A stretch of DNA of 64,000 bases from Bacillus mobilis (GTDB lineage: Bacteria > Bacillota > Bacilli > Bacillales > Bacillaceae_G). The position numbers were made by a program, and so were the translations under genes. Under the pieces are notes generated by a model that was not told the DNA's origin, searched no databases, and saw only the letters and a list, made by a program, of their open reading frames with translations. Shown piece after piece: positions 46,572-55,544 of the stretch; position 1 is the first letter of the stretch, and each line of letters begins with the position of its first letter. The stretch spans positions 1 to 64,000 of the forward strand of contig NZ_MACF01000025.1 of the NCBI RefSeq assembly GCF_001884045.1, written 5' to 3'.

Positions 46572-47657
46572 ATGACAAAATTAGACGCGACATTGACAAT
46601 GCTAAAAGAATTAACAGATGCACGTGGTATTGCGGGTAACGAGCGTGAACCACGCGAAGTAATGAAGAAATATATTGAGCCGTTTGCGGACGAACTTTCT
46701 ACTGATAATTTAGGAAGCTTAGTTGCGAAAAAAGTAGGGGAAGAAAACGGCCCGAAAATTATGGTTGCAGGTCATTTAGATGAAGTTGGCTTTATGATTA
46801 CGCAAATTGATGACAAAGGCTTCCTTCGTTTCCAAACAGTTGGTGGCTGGTGGTCACAAGTTATGCTTGCACAGCGTGTGACAATTGTAACGCGTAAAGG
46901 AGATGTAACAGGTGTAATTGGTTCAAAACCACCGCACATCTTACCTCCAGAAGCGCGTAAAAAACCAGTAGATATTAAAGACATGTTCATCGATATTGGT
47001 GCTTCTAGCCAAGAAGAGGCAATGGAGTGGGGCGTACGACCAGGAGATCAAGTTGTACCTTACTTTGAATTCCAAGTGATGAAGAATGAAAAAATGTTAC
47101 TTGCAAAAGCATGGGATAACCGAATTGGTTGTGCAATTGCAATTGACGTATTAAAACAATTAAAAGATGAAAAGCATCCAAACGTTGTATATGGCGTAGG
47201 GACTGTACAAGAAGAAGTCGGTCTTCGTGGTGCGAAAACATCTGCAAACTATATTAAACCAGATATCGCGTTCGCAGTAGATGTTGGTATCGCTGGTGAC
47301 ACGCCTGGTGTAACGGCAAAAGAAGCGCAAAGTAAAATGGGTGATGGACCACAGATTATTTTATATGATGCGTCTGTTATTGGTCATACTGGTTTACGTG
47401 ACTTTGTAGTTGATGTTGCTGACGAATTAGAAATTCCATATCAATATGATTCAGTAGCGGGCGGTGGAACGGATGCAGGTGCAATTCACATTGCTGTAAA
47501 TGGTATCCCGTCTATGGCAATTACGATTGCAACGCGCTACATTCATTCTCATGCGGCAATGTTACACCGTGATGACTATGAAAATGCAGTGAAGTTAATT
47601 GTAGAAGTTATTAAACGTCTTGATAAAGAGGCTGTACATAACATTACATTTAATTAA
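46572..47657 (+). CDS. ysdC: M42 family metallopeptidase YsdC
   Basis: A 361-residue aminopeptidase/cellulase-like peptidase of the M42 (glutamyl aminopeptidase) family. Metal ligands are in AGHLDEVGF (His68, Asp70), [31 protein letters not shown] and the last His in YIHSHAAM. Such enzymes form large tetrahedral assemblies that trim peptides in the cytoplasm. The start at 46572 follows GGAGGGTG; it ends at a shared terminator with the TetR gene. Confidence 0.94.
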   Translation: MTKLDATLTMLKELTDARGIAGNEREPREVMKKYIEPFADELSTDNLGSLVAKKVGEENGPKIMVAGHLDEVGFMITQIDDKGFLRFQTVGGWWSQVMLAQRVTIVTRKGDVTGVIGSKPPHILPPEARKKPVDIKDMFIDIGASSQEEAMEWGVRPGDQVVPYFEFQVMKNEKMLLAKAWDNRIGCAIAIDVLKQLKDEKHPNVVYGVGTVQEEVGLRGAKTSANYIKPDIAFAVDVGIAGDTPGVTAKEAQSKMGDGPQIILYDASVIGHTGLRDFVVDVADELEIPYQYDSVAGGGTDAGAIHIAVNGIPSMAITIATRYIHSHAAMLHRDDYENAVKLIVEVIKRLDKEAVHNITFN

Positions 47658-47660
47658 TAG

Positions 47661-47692
47661 AAAAAGCGAAGGAGCCTCTCCTTCGCTTTTTT
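47661..47692. terminator. Bidirectional terminator, ysdC / TetR gene
   Basis: AAAAAGCGAAGGAG (47661-47674) pairs perfectly with CTCCTTCGCTTTTT (47678-47691), loop CCT, with T-runs on both strands. Confidence 0.92.
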
Positions 47693-47697
47693 ATGTT

Positions 47698-48315
47698 TTA
47701 AAAAGGTCGCTCTAATCCAGCGGCAGTATGAGCTCCTAAAATAATTAAACGAGTTAATTGCATGGCCATAAAATGCGGAGTGTATATCATCCCTCTTTTT
47801 AACCATGACATAATCATCCCGATATGAGCTCCTGTCACATAGCTAATCAAAATGTCACGAGGAACCATAAGATCTTTATCATCTGGCTGTGAAATCGATA
47901 AGCTTAACGTTAAATGAGTTTGTATTGTTTTCATCATTTTATAAGAGTAGTTTCCAGCGGCTTTATCACCAAGCATAACGTTATAGAAGTTCACATTTTC
48001 TGCAATATGTTCGAACAAAGCTAAAAAGGTTGGATTTGGTGAATCAAATGTAAGTTGAAACTCTTCTTTATTTCTATTTTTTGGTTTAATAACTTCTGTT
48101 AATTTCTCTAACATTTCTTCGATGCTTTTGTCTAATAGGTCATACTTATCATGGTAATGGCTATAAAACGTAGCACGATTTACAGGAGCACGTTCTGCGA
48201 TATGTTGAACAGTTACATCGTCAAATCCTTTTTCGCCTACTAAAGCGACAAAAGCATCCTGTATGAGTTGTCTCGTCCGCTTTACACGTGGATCATTTGT
48301 ATTTTTAATAGACAT
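47698..48315 (-). CDS. TetR family repressor, probable regulator of the efflux pair
   Basis: A 205-residue repressor. The N-terminal helix-turn-helix (about 12-58) contains RQLIQDAFVALVGEKGF, TVQHIAERAPVNRATFYSHY and DKYDLL typical of TetR proteins. The C-terminal ligand domain (about 80-205) resembles the TetR_C_7/DhaS-type group. It faces away from the EmrA/EmrB-like genes, with about 300 bp between, and inverted repeats near its promoter. It most likely represses both itself and the pump, by the usual layout of such units. Confidence 0.88.
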   Translation of the reverse strand: MSIKNTNDPRVKRTRQLIQDAFVALVGEKGFDDVTVQHIAERAPVNRATFYSHYHDKYDLLDKSIEEMLEKLTEVIKPKNRNKEEFQLTFDSPNPTFLALFEHIAENVNFYNVMLGDKAAGNYSYKMMKTIQTHLTLSLSISQPDDKDLMVPRDILISYVTGAHIGMIMSWLKRGMIYTPHFMAMQLTRLIILGAHTAAGLERPF

Positions 48316-48344
48316 TTTTACTTCTCCTCGTTTAATTTTATATA

Positions 48345-48380
48345 CTTAAACAACATATTGTTATTATATTGTTGTTTAAG
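48345..48380. promoter_or_regulatory. Candidate TetR operator
   Basis: Perfect 11-bp inverted repeat CTTAAACAACA (48345-48355) / TGTTGTTTAAG (48370-48380) located 30 bp before the TetR gene start. An overlapping dyad TGTTG-TTTAAG-CAACA follows. The length and place fit a self-regulating TetR site. Confidence 0.55.
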
Positions 48381-48489
48381 CAACATTTCATACGTAAATT
48401 GTCGGTTGTAGATTCGAAATAATTATTTATAATTATAAACGATAGTCCTTCAGAAATCAGCACCGCTCGCAGGTAGATAAATTTCGATT

Positions 48490-48514
48490 TACACCGCAGA
48501 TGGTGTGATTTTTT
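48490..48514 (+). terminator. Possible attenuator in the emrA-like leader
   Basis: ACACC (48491-48495) with GGTGT (48502-48506), extended by TT/GA pairs, followed by seven T. The stem is short. It lies between the TetR promoter area and the pump genes and could end a short leader RNA. Confidence 0.4.
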
Positions 48515-48612
48515 TGTTTAAAAGTTAATATAATTAACAATTAAACAGTCTAAACAATAAGGACGTAAATAGTTTAGAAAAAAATTATATGCGATATAAG
48601 GAGAGGAATGCA

Positions 48613-49266
48613 ATGAATCAGTTTCGAAGAATGGTAATTATCAACATTATCACATTAATTGTACTAGTTGGCGGCGGTATTGGCGGTTACTACTATTACA
48701 ACCAAACGGAAAATTACTTAAAAACAGACAATGCAAAAATTGATGGAAAGGTAATTCCGGTTGCTTCACCAGTAGCAGGTAAATTAACGGACTGGAAAGC
48801 TGAAGTAGGTAAGAACTACAATGAAAACGATAAATTAGGTGCGGTTACTGTAGCGGCAGCAAATGGAGAACAAACAGTAGATGTAACAATTCCGCAAAAT
48901 GCAACAGTTGTACAATCAAACGCAACGACAAATGCTTTCGTTGGAGCGGGTAGCCCAATTGCTTATGCATTTGATATGAACAATTTATGGGTAACAGCAA
49001 ACATTGAAGAAACAGTGATTGACGATGTTCAAAAAGGTCAAACAGTAGATGTGTATGTAGATGCATACCCAGATACAACGTTAACAGGGAAAGTAGAACA
49101 AGTTGGATTAACAACAGCAAATACATTCTCAATGTTACCATCAAGTAACGCAACAGCGAACTATACAAAAGTAAAGCAAGTTGTACCAGTTAAAATTTCT
49201 TTAGACCATAGTAAATCAGTAAATATTGTTCCTGGAATGAATGTGTCAGTTCGTATTCATAAGTAA
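48613..49266 (+). CDS. HlyD/EmrA-like membrane fusion protein
   Basis: A 217-residue membrane-anchored adaptor with one N-terminal helix (about 7-29), then a lipoyl-like/barrel-sandwich region (TDNAKIDGKVIPVASPVAGKL) and a beta-barrel domain. The long coiled-coil hairpin of Gram-negative EmrA is missing, as usual in Gram-positive members. It pairs with the transporter 12 bp downstream. AAGGAGAGG precedes the ATG at 48613; an in-frame start at 48589 lies before it. Confidence 0.88.
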   Translation: MNQFRRMVIINIITLIVLVGGGIGGYYYYNQTENYLKTDNAKIDGKVIPVASPVAGKLTDWKAEVGKNYNENDKLGAVTVAAANGEQTVDVTIPQNATVVQSNATTNAFVGAGSPIAYAFDMNNLWVTANIEETVIDDVQKGQTVDVYVDAYPDTTLTGKVEQVGLTTANTFSMLPSSNATANYTKVKQVVPVKISLDHSKSVNIVPGMNVSVRIHK

Positions 49267-49278
49267 GGGGGAGATGAG

Positions 49279-51078
49279 ATGTCCTCAATTGCAATTGTAG
49301 GATATGCACTATTTTGTATAATCGTCTTCTTCCTTGTAAATCGTCTTTTACGAAAGAAAAAAACGAACGTGGGAGAAGAACAAGTCCCAGCCGTAAGTAA
49401 AATAGAAGTAAGTAAAGTAGAAACAGAAGAGAAAGAAATAGAACAAAAGCAAGAAGTAGAAATTTCTAATGTAGTTGAATTAGAAACAGGCAAGCAAGAA
49501 GAAGTAAAACAAGAAAAAGAAATGCCGAAAAAACAAACGTCTATGCCTATAGAGAATGTAAATGTAAAAGCAGTTGTAACAGTATTAATTCTTGGTATGT
49601 TCGTTTCTATTTTAAACCAAACGATCATTAACGTTGCATTGCCTCCGTTAATGAACGAATTTAATGTGTCAACATCAACAGCGCAATGGTTAATTACAGG
49701 CTTCATGCTTGTAAATGGTATTTTAGTACCGATTAGTGCCTTTTTAGTTTCACGATTTACGTACCGTAAATTATTTGTAGCAGCCATGTTATTCTTCACG
49801 GTAGGATCTATTATTTGTGCTACATCAGGAAACTTCACAATGATGATGACAGGTCGTGTTATTCAAGCGGTCGGTGCAGGTATTTTAATGCCGGTTGGTA
49901 TGAATATCTTTATGACATTATTCCCGCCTAATAAGCGCGGAGCAGCGATGGGATTACTAGGCGTTGCAATGATTTTAGCGCCAGCTATCGGACCAACTGT
50001 AACAGGCTGGGTTATTGAAAACTATAGCTGGAACTTAATGTTCTACGGAATGTTTGTAATTGGTTTAATTATTACGTTCCTATCTTTAAAATTCTTTACA
50101 CTAGCTCAGCCGGTGTCTAATACGAAATTAGATGTATTTGGTGTAATTAGTTCAAGTATTGGACTAGGTAGCTTACTGTATGGATTTAGTGAAGCTGGAA
50201 ATAATAGTTGGACTAGTGCCGAAGTTGTTATTTCACTTGTTATCGGTGTAATTGGTTTAGCGTTATTTATTTGGAGAGAGTTAACAACAGACAATAAAAT
50301 GCTTGATTTACAAGTATTTAAATATCCGGTATTTACTTTTACTTTAGTAATTAACGCAATCGTTACAATGGCATTATTCGGAGGTATGTTATTACTTCCA
50401 GTATATCTGCAAAACATTCGCGGCTTTACGCCGATTGAATCAGGTTTATTATTACTACCAGGATCATTAATTATGGGTATCATGGGACCTATTGCAGGTA
50501 AACTATTTGATAAATATGGTATTCGTCCGTTAGCGATTGTTGGATTAGCCATTACAACGTTTGCGACATATAAATTCACAACGTTATCGATGGATACACC
50601 ATATAGCGTTATTATGACGGATTATATTATACGTTCAATTGGTATGTCATTCATTATGATGCCAATTATGACAGCTGGTATGAATGCATTGCCAATGAAA
50701 TTAATTTCTCACGGTACAGCAACGCAAAATACGTCAAGACAAGTAGCTGGTTCAATTGGAACAGCGATATTAATTACACTTATGACGCAACAAACGACTG
50801 CTCACGTAGCAGATTACGGCAACATGTTAACAACGTCAAATCCAATTTTAGTTGATAAAGTACACGGTATGGGGCAAAGTTTAGCAGCCTTAGCTGGATC
50901 GGCTCAAGCAGGAGATGCGATGAGCACGCAACTATTATTTGGACAAATTTCGAAGTTATCGGCAATTAACGGTATTAACGATGCCTTCTTAATTGCAACG
51001 ATACTCGCAGGTATTGCTTGGGTATTATCGTTCTTCTTACCATCAGGCAATAAACCAAATAGAAAAGCAGGGAATTAA
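49279..51078 (+). CDS. DHA2 family multidrug transporter (EmrB-like) with extended N-terminus
   Basis: A 599-residue major facilitator. Residues about 98-590 form a 14-helix DHA2 (EmrB/QacA) transporter, with motif A-like segment LVSRFTYRKLF and motif C in GPTVTGW. Residues 1-97 are extra: a separate membrane helix (5-23) and then a Lys/Glu-rich linker (about 24-92). It should export drugs or toxic compounds by proton exchange with the adaptor; substrate unknown. GGGGGAG precedes the ATG. Its stop is inside the terminator. Confidence 0.9.
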   Translation: MSSIAIVGYALFCIIVFFLVNRLLRKKKTNVGEEQVPAVSKIEVSKVETEEKEIEQKQEVEISNVVELETGKQEEVKQEKEMPKKQTSMPIENVNVKAVVTVLILGMFVSILNQTIINVALPPLMNEFNVSTSTAQWLITGFMLVNGILVPISAFLVSRFTYRKLFVAAMLFFTVGSIICATSGNFTMMMTGRVIQAVGAGILMPVGMNIFMTLFPPNKRGAAMGLLGVAMILAPAIGPTVTGWVIENYSWNLMFYGMFVIGLIITFLSLKFFTLAQPVSNTKLDVFGVISSSIGLGSLLYGFSEAGNNSWTSAEVVISLVIGVIGLALFIWRELTTDNKMLDLQVFKYPVFTFTLVINAIVTMALFGGMLLLPVYLQNIRGFTPIESGLLLLPGSLIMGIMGPIAGKLFDKYGIRPLAIVGLAITTFATYKFTTLSMDTPYSVIMTDYIIRSIGMSFIMMPIMTAGMNALPMKLISHGTATQNTSRQVAGSIGTAILITLMTQQTTAHVADYGNMLTTSNPILVDKVHGMGQSLAALAGSAQAGDAMSTQLLFGQISKLSAINGINDAFLIATILAGIAWVLSFFLPSGNKPNRKAGN

Positions 51079-51092
51079 TTTCCCTGCTTTTT
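51063..51092. terminator. Terminator after emrB-like gene
   Basis: AAAGCAGGGAA pairs with TTCCCTGCTTT, loop TTAAT containing the stop codon region, with T-run. It can also end the minus-strand gene that follows. Confidence 0.85.
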
Positions 51093-51099
51093 TGTCTTT

Positions 51100-51456
51100 T
51101 TAAAGAGTGAGATATAAAAAATGATAACCAGTTACGGAGCACAGACCTGTTATAAACAAAATTGTTCCCATAGAACGAATACTTGATATTTGCCTTCCGC
51201 TTATAATAGCTAATAGTCCAGCTAAAGAGAAAAAACTCCAATATAAAGTTCCTGAAATTGGAACAATTCCCTCTAAATCCATTCCATAACCTATGCAAAT
51301 GATAGGAACAAAGATAAGCGATATGCTAATCAAACCAGCTATAATAGTAAGTGATTTACGACATTTAATGCCAGCAATAATTAAAAAAATGCCAACGATG
51401 AAATGGCATATCATCAAAGTAAGAGCTAAAATCATCCAAGTTAATATTCCAAACAC
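51100..51456 (-). CDS. Small four-helix membrane protein (paralogue 1)
   Basis: A 118-residue hydrophobic protein with four predicted helices. Start is GTG at 51456, ten bases after GGAGG. It aligns by eye with the next gene: HFIVGIFLIIAGIKCRKS matches GFFGGIFLIVTSMKHRKL, and VPISGTLYWSFFSLAGLLA matches IPISTTLYWILFSLTGLLA. The two are a tandem duplication. No family recognised. Confidence 0.7.
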   Translation of the reverse strand: MFGILTWMILALTLMICHFIVGIFLIIAGIKCRKSLTIIAGLISISLIFVPIICIGYGMDLEGIVPISGTLYWSFFSLAGLLAIISGRQISSIRSMGTILFITGLCSVTGYHFLYLTL

Positions 51457-51494
51457 TTCTGTATTACCTCCGATTTATGCGTTTCTAAAAAATA

Positions 51495-51866
51495 TTATAT
51501 ATAGTATGAATCACCTACAGTCATGAGTAACCAGAAGATAACCCCTAATATACCAGCGATAAAAATAATGAATCCCATATTACGTATACTTTTAATTTTT
51601 GTTTGTAATCCACTTAACCCTGCCAATAATCCAGTTAAAGAAAACAGAATCCAATATAAAGTAGTTGAAATAGGGATGATTGTATTGCTCTCCACTCCCA
51701 TGCCCCAAAAAACAAAAGGTAGTGTGACAAAGGAAAAGCTAAGTAGCCCCATTAAACCGACAAATAATTTACGATGTTTCATGCTAGTAACAATTAAGAA
51801 AATACCACCGAAAAATCCACATAACACAAGGAGTGGCATATAAACAACCCAAAGTAAGCTCAACAT
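51495..51866 (-). CDS. Small four-helix membrane protein (paralogue 2)
   Basis: A 123-residue membrane protein and tandem paralogue of the preceding entry, with the shared segment PIS-TLYW-FSL-GLL. AAGGAG lies nine bases before the ATG on the minus strand. It is 38 bp upstream of paralogue 1 in the transcribed direction, so both may be one operon. Function unknown. Confidence 0.75.
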   Translation of the reverse strand: MLSLLWVVYMPLLVLCGFFGGIFLIVTSMKHRKLFVGLMGLLSFSFVTLPFVFWGMGVESNTIIPISTTLYWILFSLTGLLAGLSGLQTKIKSIRNMGFIIFIAGILGVIFWLLMTVGDSYYI

Positions 51867-52011
51867 ATATAATCTCCTTCTATGTAATCAGTTATATTTT
51901 ACTACATGAGGTTTATTTTGGATATTATTAATAAATATGTATAAATTGATAGAAATGAGAAGTGATGATACGAATTAATAGATATAGAGAACGTTAGAGA
52001 GGAGGGTGCAT

Positions 52012-52554
52012 ATGAAAATTACAGAAGAGAACGTTGCAATGCAGCTAAGGAAAAGGAATGAAAAAGCATTATACTTTATTATCGACCAGTACGGTGGACT
52101 TATAAAAAGTATTATTCAGAAGCATCTAGCTTCGTTTCAAGATGTACAAGAAGAATGTATGGATGATGTGTTATTGGCGATTTGGAATCATATTGAAAAG
52201 TATGATGAAGAGAAGAATACTTTAAAAAATTGGATCGCAGCTATTACAAAATATAAATCTATCGATTATGCGAGGAAATATGCGAAAACAGTAAATGAAA
52301 AAGGGTTAGATCAAATAGGTGAAATAGCGGTGCATACCGATACGACTAAAAATGAAATTAGTAATGATATGGATCATATATTAGATCATTTAAAGAAGAA
52401 TGATAAAGAAATCTTTATGAAGCATTACGTGGAAGAAGACAGTGTAGAAAATATTGCAGAGAAAATGGGAGTGAAAACTTCTTTTATATACAATCGTCTA
52501 TCGAGAGGACGGAAGAAGTTAAGGTCATTATTTTTACATAACCGGATGAAATAA
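52012..52554 (+). CDS. ECF sigma factor
   Basis: A 180-residue ECF-type sigma factor. Region 2 (about 15-85) has ALYFIIDQYGGLIKSII and a DVLLAIWNHIEKYD core-binding helix with NWIAAITKYKSIDYARK; region 4 (about 120-178) has KEIFMKHYVEEDSVENIAEKMG and SFIYNRLSRGRKKLR. GAGAGGAGGG is upstream of the ATG at 52012. It is followed after 21 bp by its probable anti-sigma factor. Targets unknown. Confidence 0.9.
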   Translation: MKITEENVAMQLRKRNEKALYFIIDQYGGLIKSIIQKHLASFQDVQEECMDDVLLAIWNHIEKYDEEKNTLKNWIAAITKYKSIDYARKYAKTVNEKGLDQIGEIAVHTDTTKNEISNDMDHILDHLKKNDKEIFMKHYVEEDSVENIAEKMGVKTSFIYNRLSRGRKKLRSLFLHNRMK

Positions 52555-52575
52555 ATAAGAAAAGAGGTGAAGAAA

Positions 52576-53604
52576 ATGAAAGATCCATATGAAATGTTAA
52601 ATGATATAAAAATGGATGAGAATGAATATGAAGGGGTTAACTTAACTCACATAGAGAAACAGAAAATAAAAAAGCGAGTTCGTAAAAAAATAAACAAGAA
52701 CAAAGTTCATACGAAACGGAATGTAGCGATTGTAACATCGGCTGCCGTATTATTTATGATGATGATGACTGTAGATATGAGAAGGATGATTGCGGATATA
52801 CCGTTAATTGGAAGTAAAATGGAAGACTACGTAAACAGTAGAGGAGAACCTTTAAAAGAATATACAACGACAATAGGGCAAACAGTTTATGATAACGGTG
52901 TAGAAGTGCGGTTAGATGAAGTGATGATAGATGAAGGGCAGATTATTGTTAATAGTACGTTTAAGTCTAACAGTGTTAATCTAGGAGATATTTTTTTACC
53001 GCACCCAGATGTCTATATAAATGGAAAAGAGTTAAATGGTAGTGGTGGTGGAGGTAATCAAAAAGTAAACGATTATACATACACATTTTTTACTACTACA
53101 GATTTGAAAGATTCACAAATGAATCTAATGGAATTGGATGGGGAACTAGATATACAAATTGTATATAGAAGACTTATGCCGTTAAAAGGTAAAACCTCAA
53201 TAAAAGGAGAATGGGGATTTTCTTTTAAAGCATCTGGAGATAAATTAAAAGCTGAAACGAAAACAATCCCAATCTATAAGCATTTTAAATTAGAAAATGG
53301 TCAAAAAATAGAAGTGGAAAATTTAAAAGTTTCCCCTATATCTATAAAATTGAACTATAAGATGTTGAATGGAACAAAGTTAGATGTAACATTTATCGGG
53401 AAAGATCAAGATGGGAAAGAGCTAAAACTGGTTTCAGGACATACACTATCGAAAAATAGTTATTGGCGTTTTGAAAAACTAGAAGACAGTGTAACGAAAA
53501 TTGTACTGACACCTGTCCTAACTTCTGGTGAAGAAGGAGAAAGGAAAATGGATTATCGAAAAGTGTTAACGGAAGAAGAGTTTGAAGTTGTGATAAAAGA
53601 GTAG
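52576..53604 (+). CDS. DUF4179 protein, probable anti-sigma factor
   Basis: A 342-residue single-pass membrane protein. The cytoplasmic N-terminus (1-48) is Lys-rich (KQKIKKRVRKKINKNK), the helix is about 49-66 (VAIVTSAAVLFMMMM), and the remaining 275 residues lie outside the membrane as a beta-rich DUF4179/DUF5643-like domain. This is the usual partner layout for an ECF sigma factor: the N-terminus would hold the sigma factor and the outer part would sense a signal. AAAGAGGTG precedes the ATG at 52576. Confidence 0.82.
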   Translation: MKDPYEMLNDIKMDENEYEGVNLTHIEKQKIKKRVRKKINKNKVHTKRNVAIVTSAAVLFMMMMTVDMRRMIADIPLIGSKMEDYVNSRGEPLKEYTTTIGQTVYDNGVEVRLDEVMIDEGQIIVNSTFKSNSVNLGDIFLPHPDVYINGKELNGSGGGGNQKVNDYTYTFFTTTDLKDSQMNLMELDGELDIQIVYRRLMPLKGKTSIKGEWGFSFKASGDKLKAETKTIPIYKHFKLENGQKIEVENLKVSPISIKLNYKMLNGTKLDVTFIGKDQDGKELKLVSGHTLSKNSYWRFEKLEDSVTKIVLTPVLTSGEEGERKMDYRKVLTEEEFEVVIKE

Positions 53605-53634
53605 AAAGAGGTATCGCGATGATACCTCTTTTTA
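53605..53634. terminator. Bidirectional terminator, DUF4179 gene / CPBP gene
   Basis: Perfect 11-bp stem AAAGAGGTATC (53605-53615) / GATACCTCTTT (53621-53631), loop GCGAT, with T-runs on both sides. Confidence 0.9.
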
Positions 53635-54345
53635 ACTCAAGAATGCCAACACATTATTCATAATATGAAATAACATAGCTGGAATAATGGATTTTGTTTT
53701 TTTACACAAAATAGCCATTAATAATCCCATGAAGAAAGTAATGACCATTACGCCAAGTGAGTATGTATGAGCGATACCGAAGAAGAAACTTGTTATGATG
53801 GCTGCAATCCAAAATGGAAAGCGTTCTGAGAAGAAGCGAAGTATAAAGCCACGGAAAATAAGCTCTTCAAAAATTGGTGTAAGTATTGCGAAACCGAGAA
53901 GTAATAATATTTGATACTGCTTAAAAACGTCTAAGTTTAATGCGGAAGATTGCTGCTTTGTTGCGTCTTGGAACATATAATTTAACAAGATGTAGTTGAG
54001 TATAATGTTTATAGCGAAGAAAAGAAGTAAGTATACGTATGTACGCCATTCTTTAAGTGCTTTAAAGTTAAATGATTGTAGTAGTAATTTTTTTGCGGGT
54101 TGGAATTTAAAAATGAAGAATAACAACACGGCTAGTTGTAATACGATACTTGCAGTATTTACGATCGATTCATACAGGGCAATTTGTTTTTTATCTGTAA
54201 GCCCTGCTGTATAAATTGTTAAGGGCATTGCGAGGAACACAGTAATAAGTCCGGTTCCGAAAAAAGCGAATAAAACGGAGCTAATAAATTGTCCCCATGA
54301 CATAGAGAATTTCTGTTCATTAGAAAGTTGTGTAGCGGATTGCAT
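53632..54345 (-). CDS. CPBP family intramembrane metalloprotease-like protein
   Basis: A 237-residue, six- to eight-helix membrane protein. The conserved CPBP (Abi/CAAX-type) motifs are intact: EELIFRG (Glu160-Glu161 to Arg165), FFFGIAH (His193) and the last FHIMNN (His227). Members process CAAX or bacteriocin-like substrates or act in immunity. Function here is unknown. AAAGAGGTG lies upstream of the ATG on the minus strand. Confidence 0.88.
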   Translation of the reverse strand: MQSATQLSNEQKFSMSWGQFISSVLFAFFGTGLITVFLAMPLTIYTAGLTDKKQIALYESIVNTASIVLQLAVLLFFIFKFQPAKKLLLQSFNFKALKEWRTYVYLLLFFAINIILNYILLNYMFQDATKQQSSALNLDVFKQYQILLLLGFAILTPIFEELIFRGFILRFFSERFPFWIAAIITSFFFGIAHTYSLGVMVITFFMGLLMAILCKKTKSIIPAMLFHIMNNVLAFLS

Positions 54346-54451
54346 TTATAAAATCACCTCTTTATATTTATATATTTAATTATAAGGTATTTTGTTTTTG
54401 TATGTAATATTTAAATATTACATACAAAGGTGTATTTTCCATAAAATAATA

Positions 54452-54484
54452 AAAGAGGTATCACCCTATAGTGATGCCTCTTTC
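54452..54484 (-). terminator. Terminator of the HD hydrolase gene
   Basis: AAAGAGGTATCA (54452-54463) pairs with TGATGCCTCTTT with one wobble. Read on the minus strand it is followed by TATTATTTT. It begins just after the HD gene stop. Confidence 0.75.
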
Positions 54485-55042
54485 TTATTGATAACTATGT
54501 TCTGCTTTATTATTAGATTTTTGTTGCTCTATTTGCAATTCGCGTTCTACCAATCGGTCTAATTGCTGAATAGCTTTTAATGCTTTTTCATAAGAAATCG
54601 TTCTATAATGGTGCGCTCCGCCCGGTTCTTCATCTGCTTCGTCTGCCCATTTAATAATGTTTTGAAGAGATGTTCTTTCAATTTCTTGCTGTACTAAGAA
54701 AGAATCTGTATGAAGAAGAATCGCGATAGAAATTTCTTTTGCTAGTTTCGGATGTTCTCCTAATCTAATAAGTAATTTATGAGCTCTTTCTGCTCCTTTA
54801 ATCGCATGGATATCATTCTTTTTATACAAGTCATAGTCCCATTCTCCCTCACTGTACCATGTGTGATGTCCGATATCATGAAGGAAACCAGCTTTTGTTG
54901 CAGCATCGACTGAGGCATGATGCTTTTTCGCTAAGTGAAACGCATGGTAAGCGACAGCAATCGCGTGGACCATTCCAGAACGGTTCACATATTTTTGTGT
55001 AATGTGGTGTTTAAAAACTTGTTCAAGCGTAATACGTTGCAT
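54485..55042 (-). CDS. HD domain phosphohydrolase
   Basis: A 185-residue HD-superfamily hydrolase. The metal motif is GFLHDIGHH (His55-Asp56), with a further Asp-rich KWADEADEEPGGA and His in ILLHTDS. The start MQRITLEQVF at 55042 has AAAGGAG ten bases upstream; a longer in-frame ATG at 55123 precedes that site and is less likely. Substrate (nucleotide or cyclic dinucleotide) unknown. Confidence 0.8.
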   Translation of the reverse strand: MQRITLEQVFKHHITQKYVNRSGMVHAIAVAYHAFHLAKKHHASVDAATKAGFLHDIGHHTWYSEGEWDYDLYKKNDIHAIKGAERAHKLLIRLGEHPKLAKEISIAILLHTDSFLVQQEIERTSLQNIIKWADEADEEPGGAHHYRTISYEKALKAIQQLDRLVERELQIEQQKSNNKAEHSYQ

Positions 55043-55175
55043 AAAACATTCACTCCTTTTATCTAATGATGTATATGAAGAAAAATCGATCGGTTTAAAT
55101 GTATTTTGAACATTGTACTCCATTGGGGTAGCGTTAGTAAAGTAGAAATGTTTAGGAGAAGAAAAAAATTTTTCG

Positions 55176-55210
55176 TGAAAAAATCACCTTAGCTTATGCG
55201 AAGGTGATTT
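55176..55210 (-). terminator. Terminator of sspI
   Basis: Perfect 10-bp stem AAATCACCTT (55181-55190) / AAGGTGATTT (55201-55210); on the minus strand it is followed by a T-run. Confidence 0.85.
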
Positions 55211-55219
55211 TCAAATTGC

Positions 55220-55429
55220 TTATTTTTTTAGTCCTTGCTCTAATGTTTCTAACATTTCGTGCTTTTCATTTTCATCAGCATTTTTCCAAATGACTTCGAA
55301 TAAAACACCAAGACCTGGAAGCATTTTTTCTTCACCGCTTTGAATCGCATCGACAATTGTTTCTTGCAATTGATCTTGTGAATTTCCAGATACATTTGCT
55401 AATACAGCACCACGTAAATTAAAACTCAT
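55220..55429 (-). CDS. sspI: Small acid-soluble spore protein I
   Basis: A 69-residue protein starting [16 protein letters not shown], matching the SspI family of Bacillus forespore proteins expressed late in sporulation. Start at 55429 has GAGGTGAAAG upstream; the in-frame ATG three codons before is within that site. It is next to the rRNA methyltransferase gene, as in B. subtilis. Confidence 0.92.
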   Translation of the reverse strand: MSFNLRGAVLANVSGNSQDQLQETIVDAIQSGEEKMLPGLGVLFEVIWKNADENEKHEMLETLEQGLKK

Positions 55430-55544
55430 TGCTTTCACCTCTTCTTCAGAATTGAAACTGACGTTAGTTTTTGTTCTTTTTTATGTAAATATGTATGAAA
55501 AATAGGCTATAATGATAAGACAAGAAGAGAGGGAAATACATATT

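Noticed and set aside
49257-49838. Long minus-strand ORF (193 codons) opposite the emrB-like gene
   Set aside because: Shadow of the strongly supported transporter, with composition typical of antisense frames.
50106-50579. Minus-strand ORF of 157 codons opposite the emrB-like gene
   Set aside because: Another antisense shadow of the transporter; no ribosome site.
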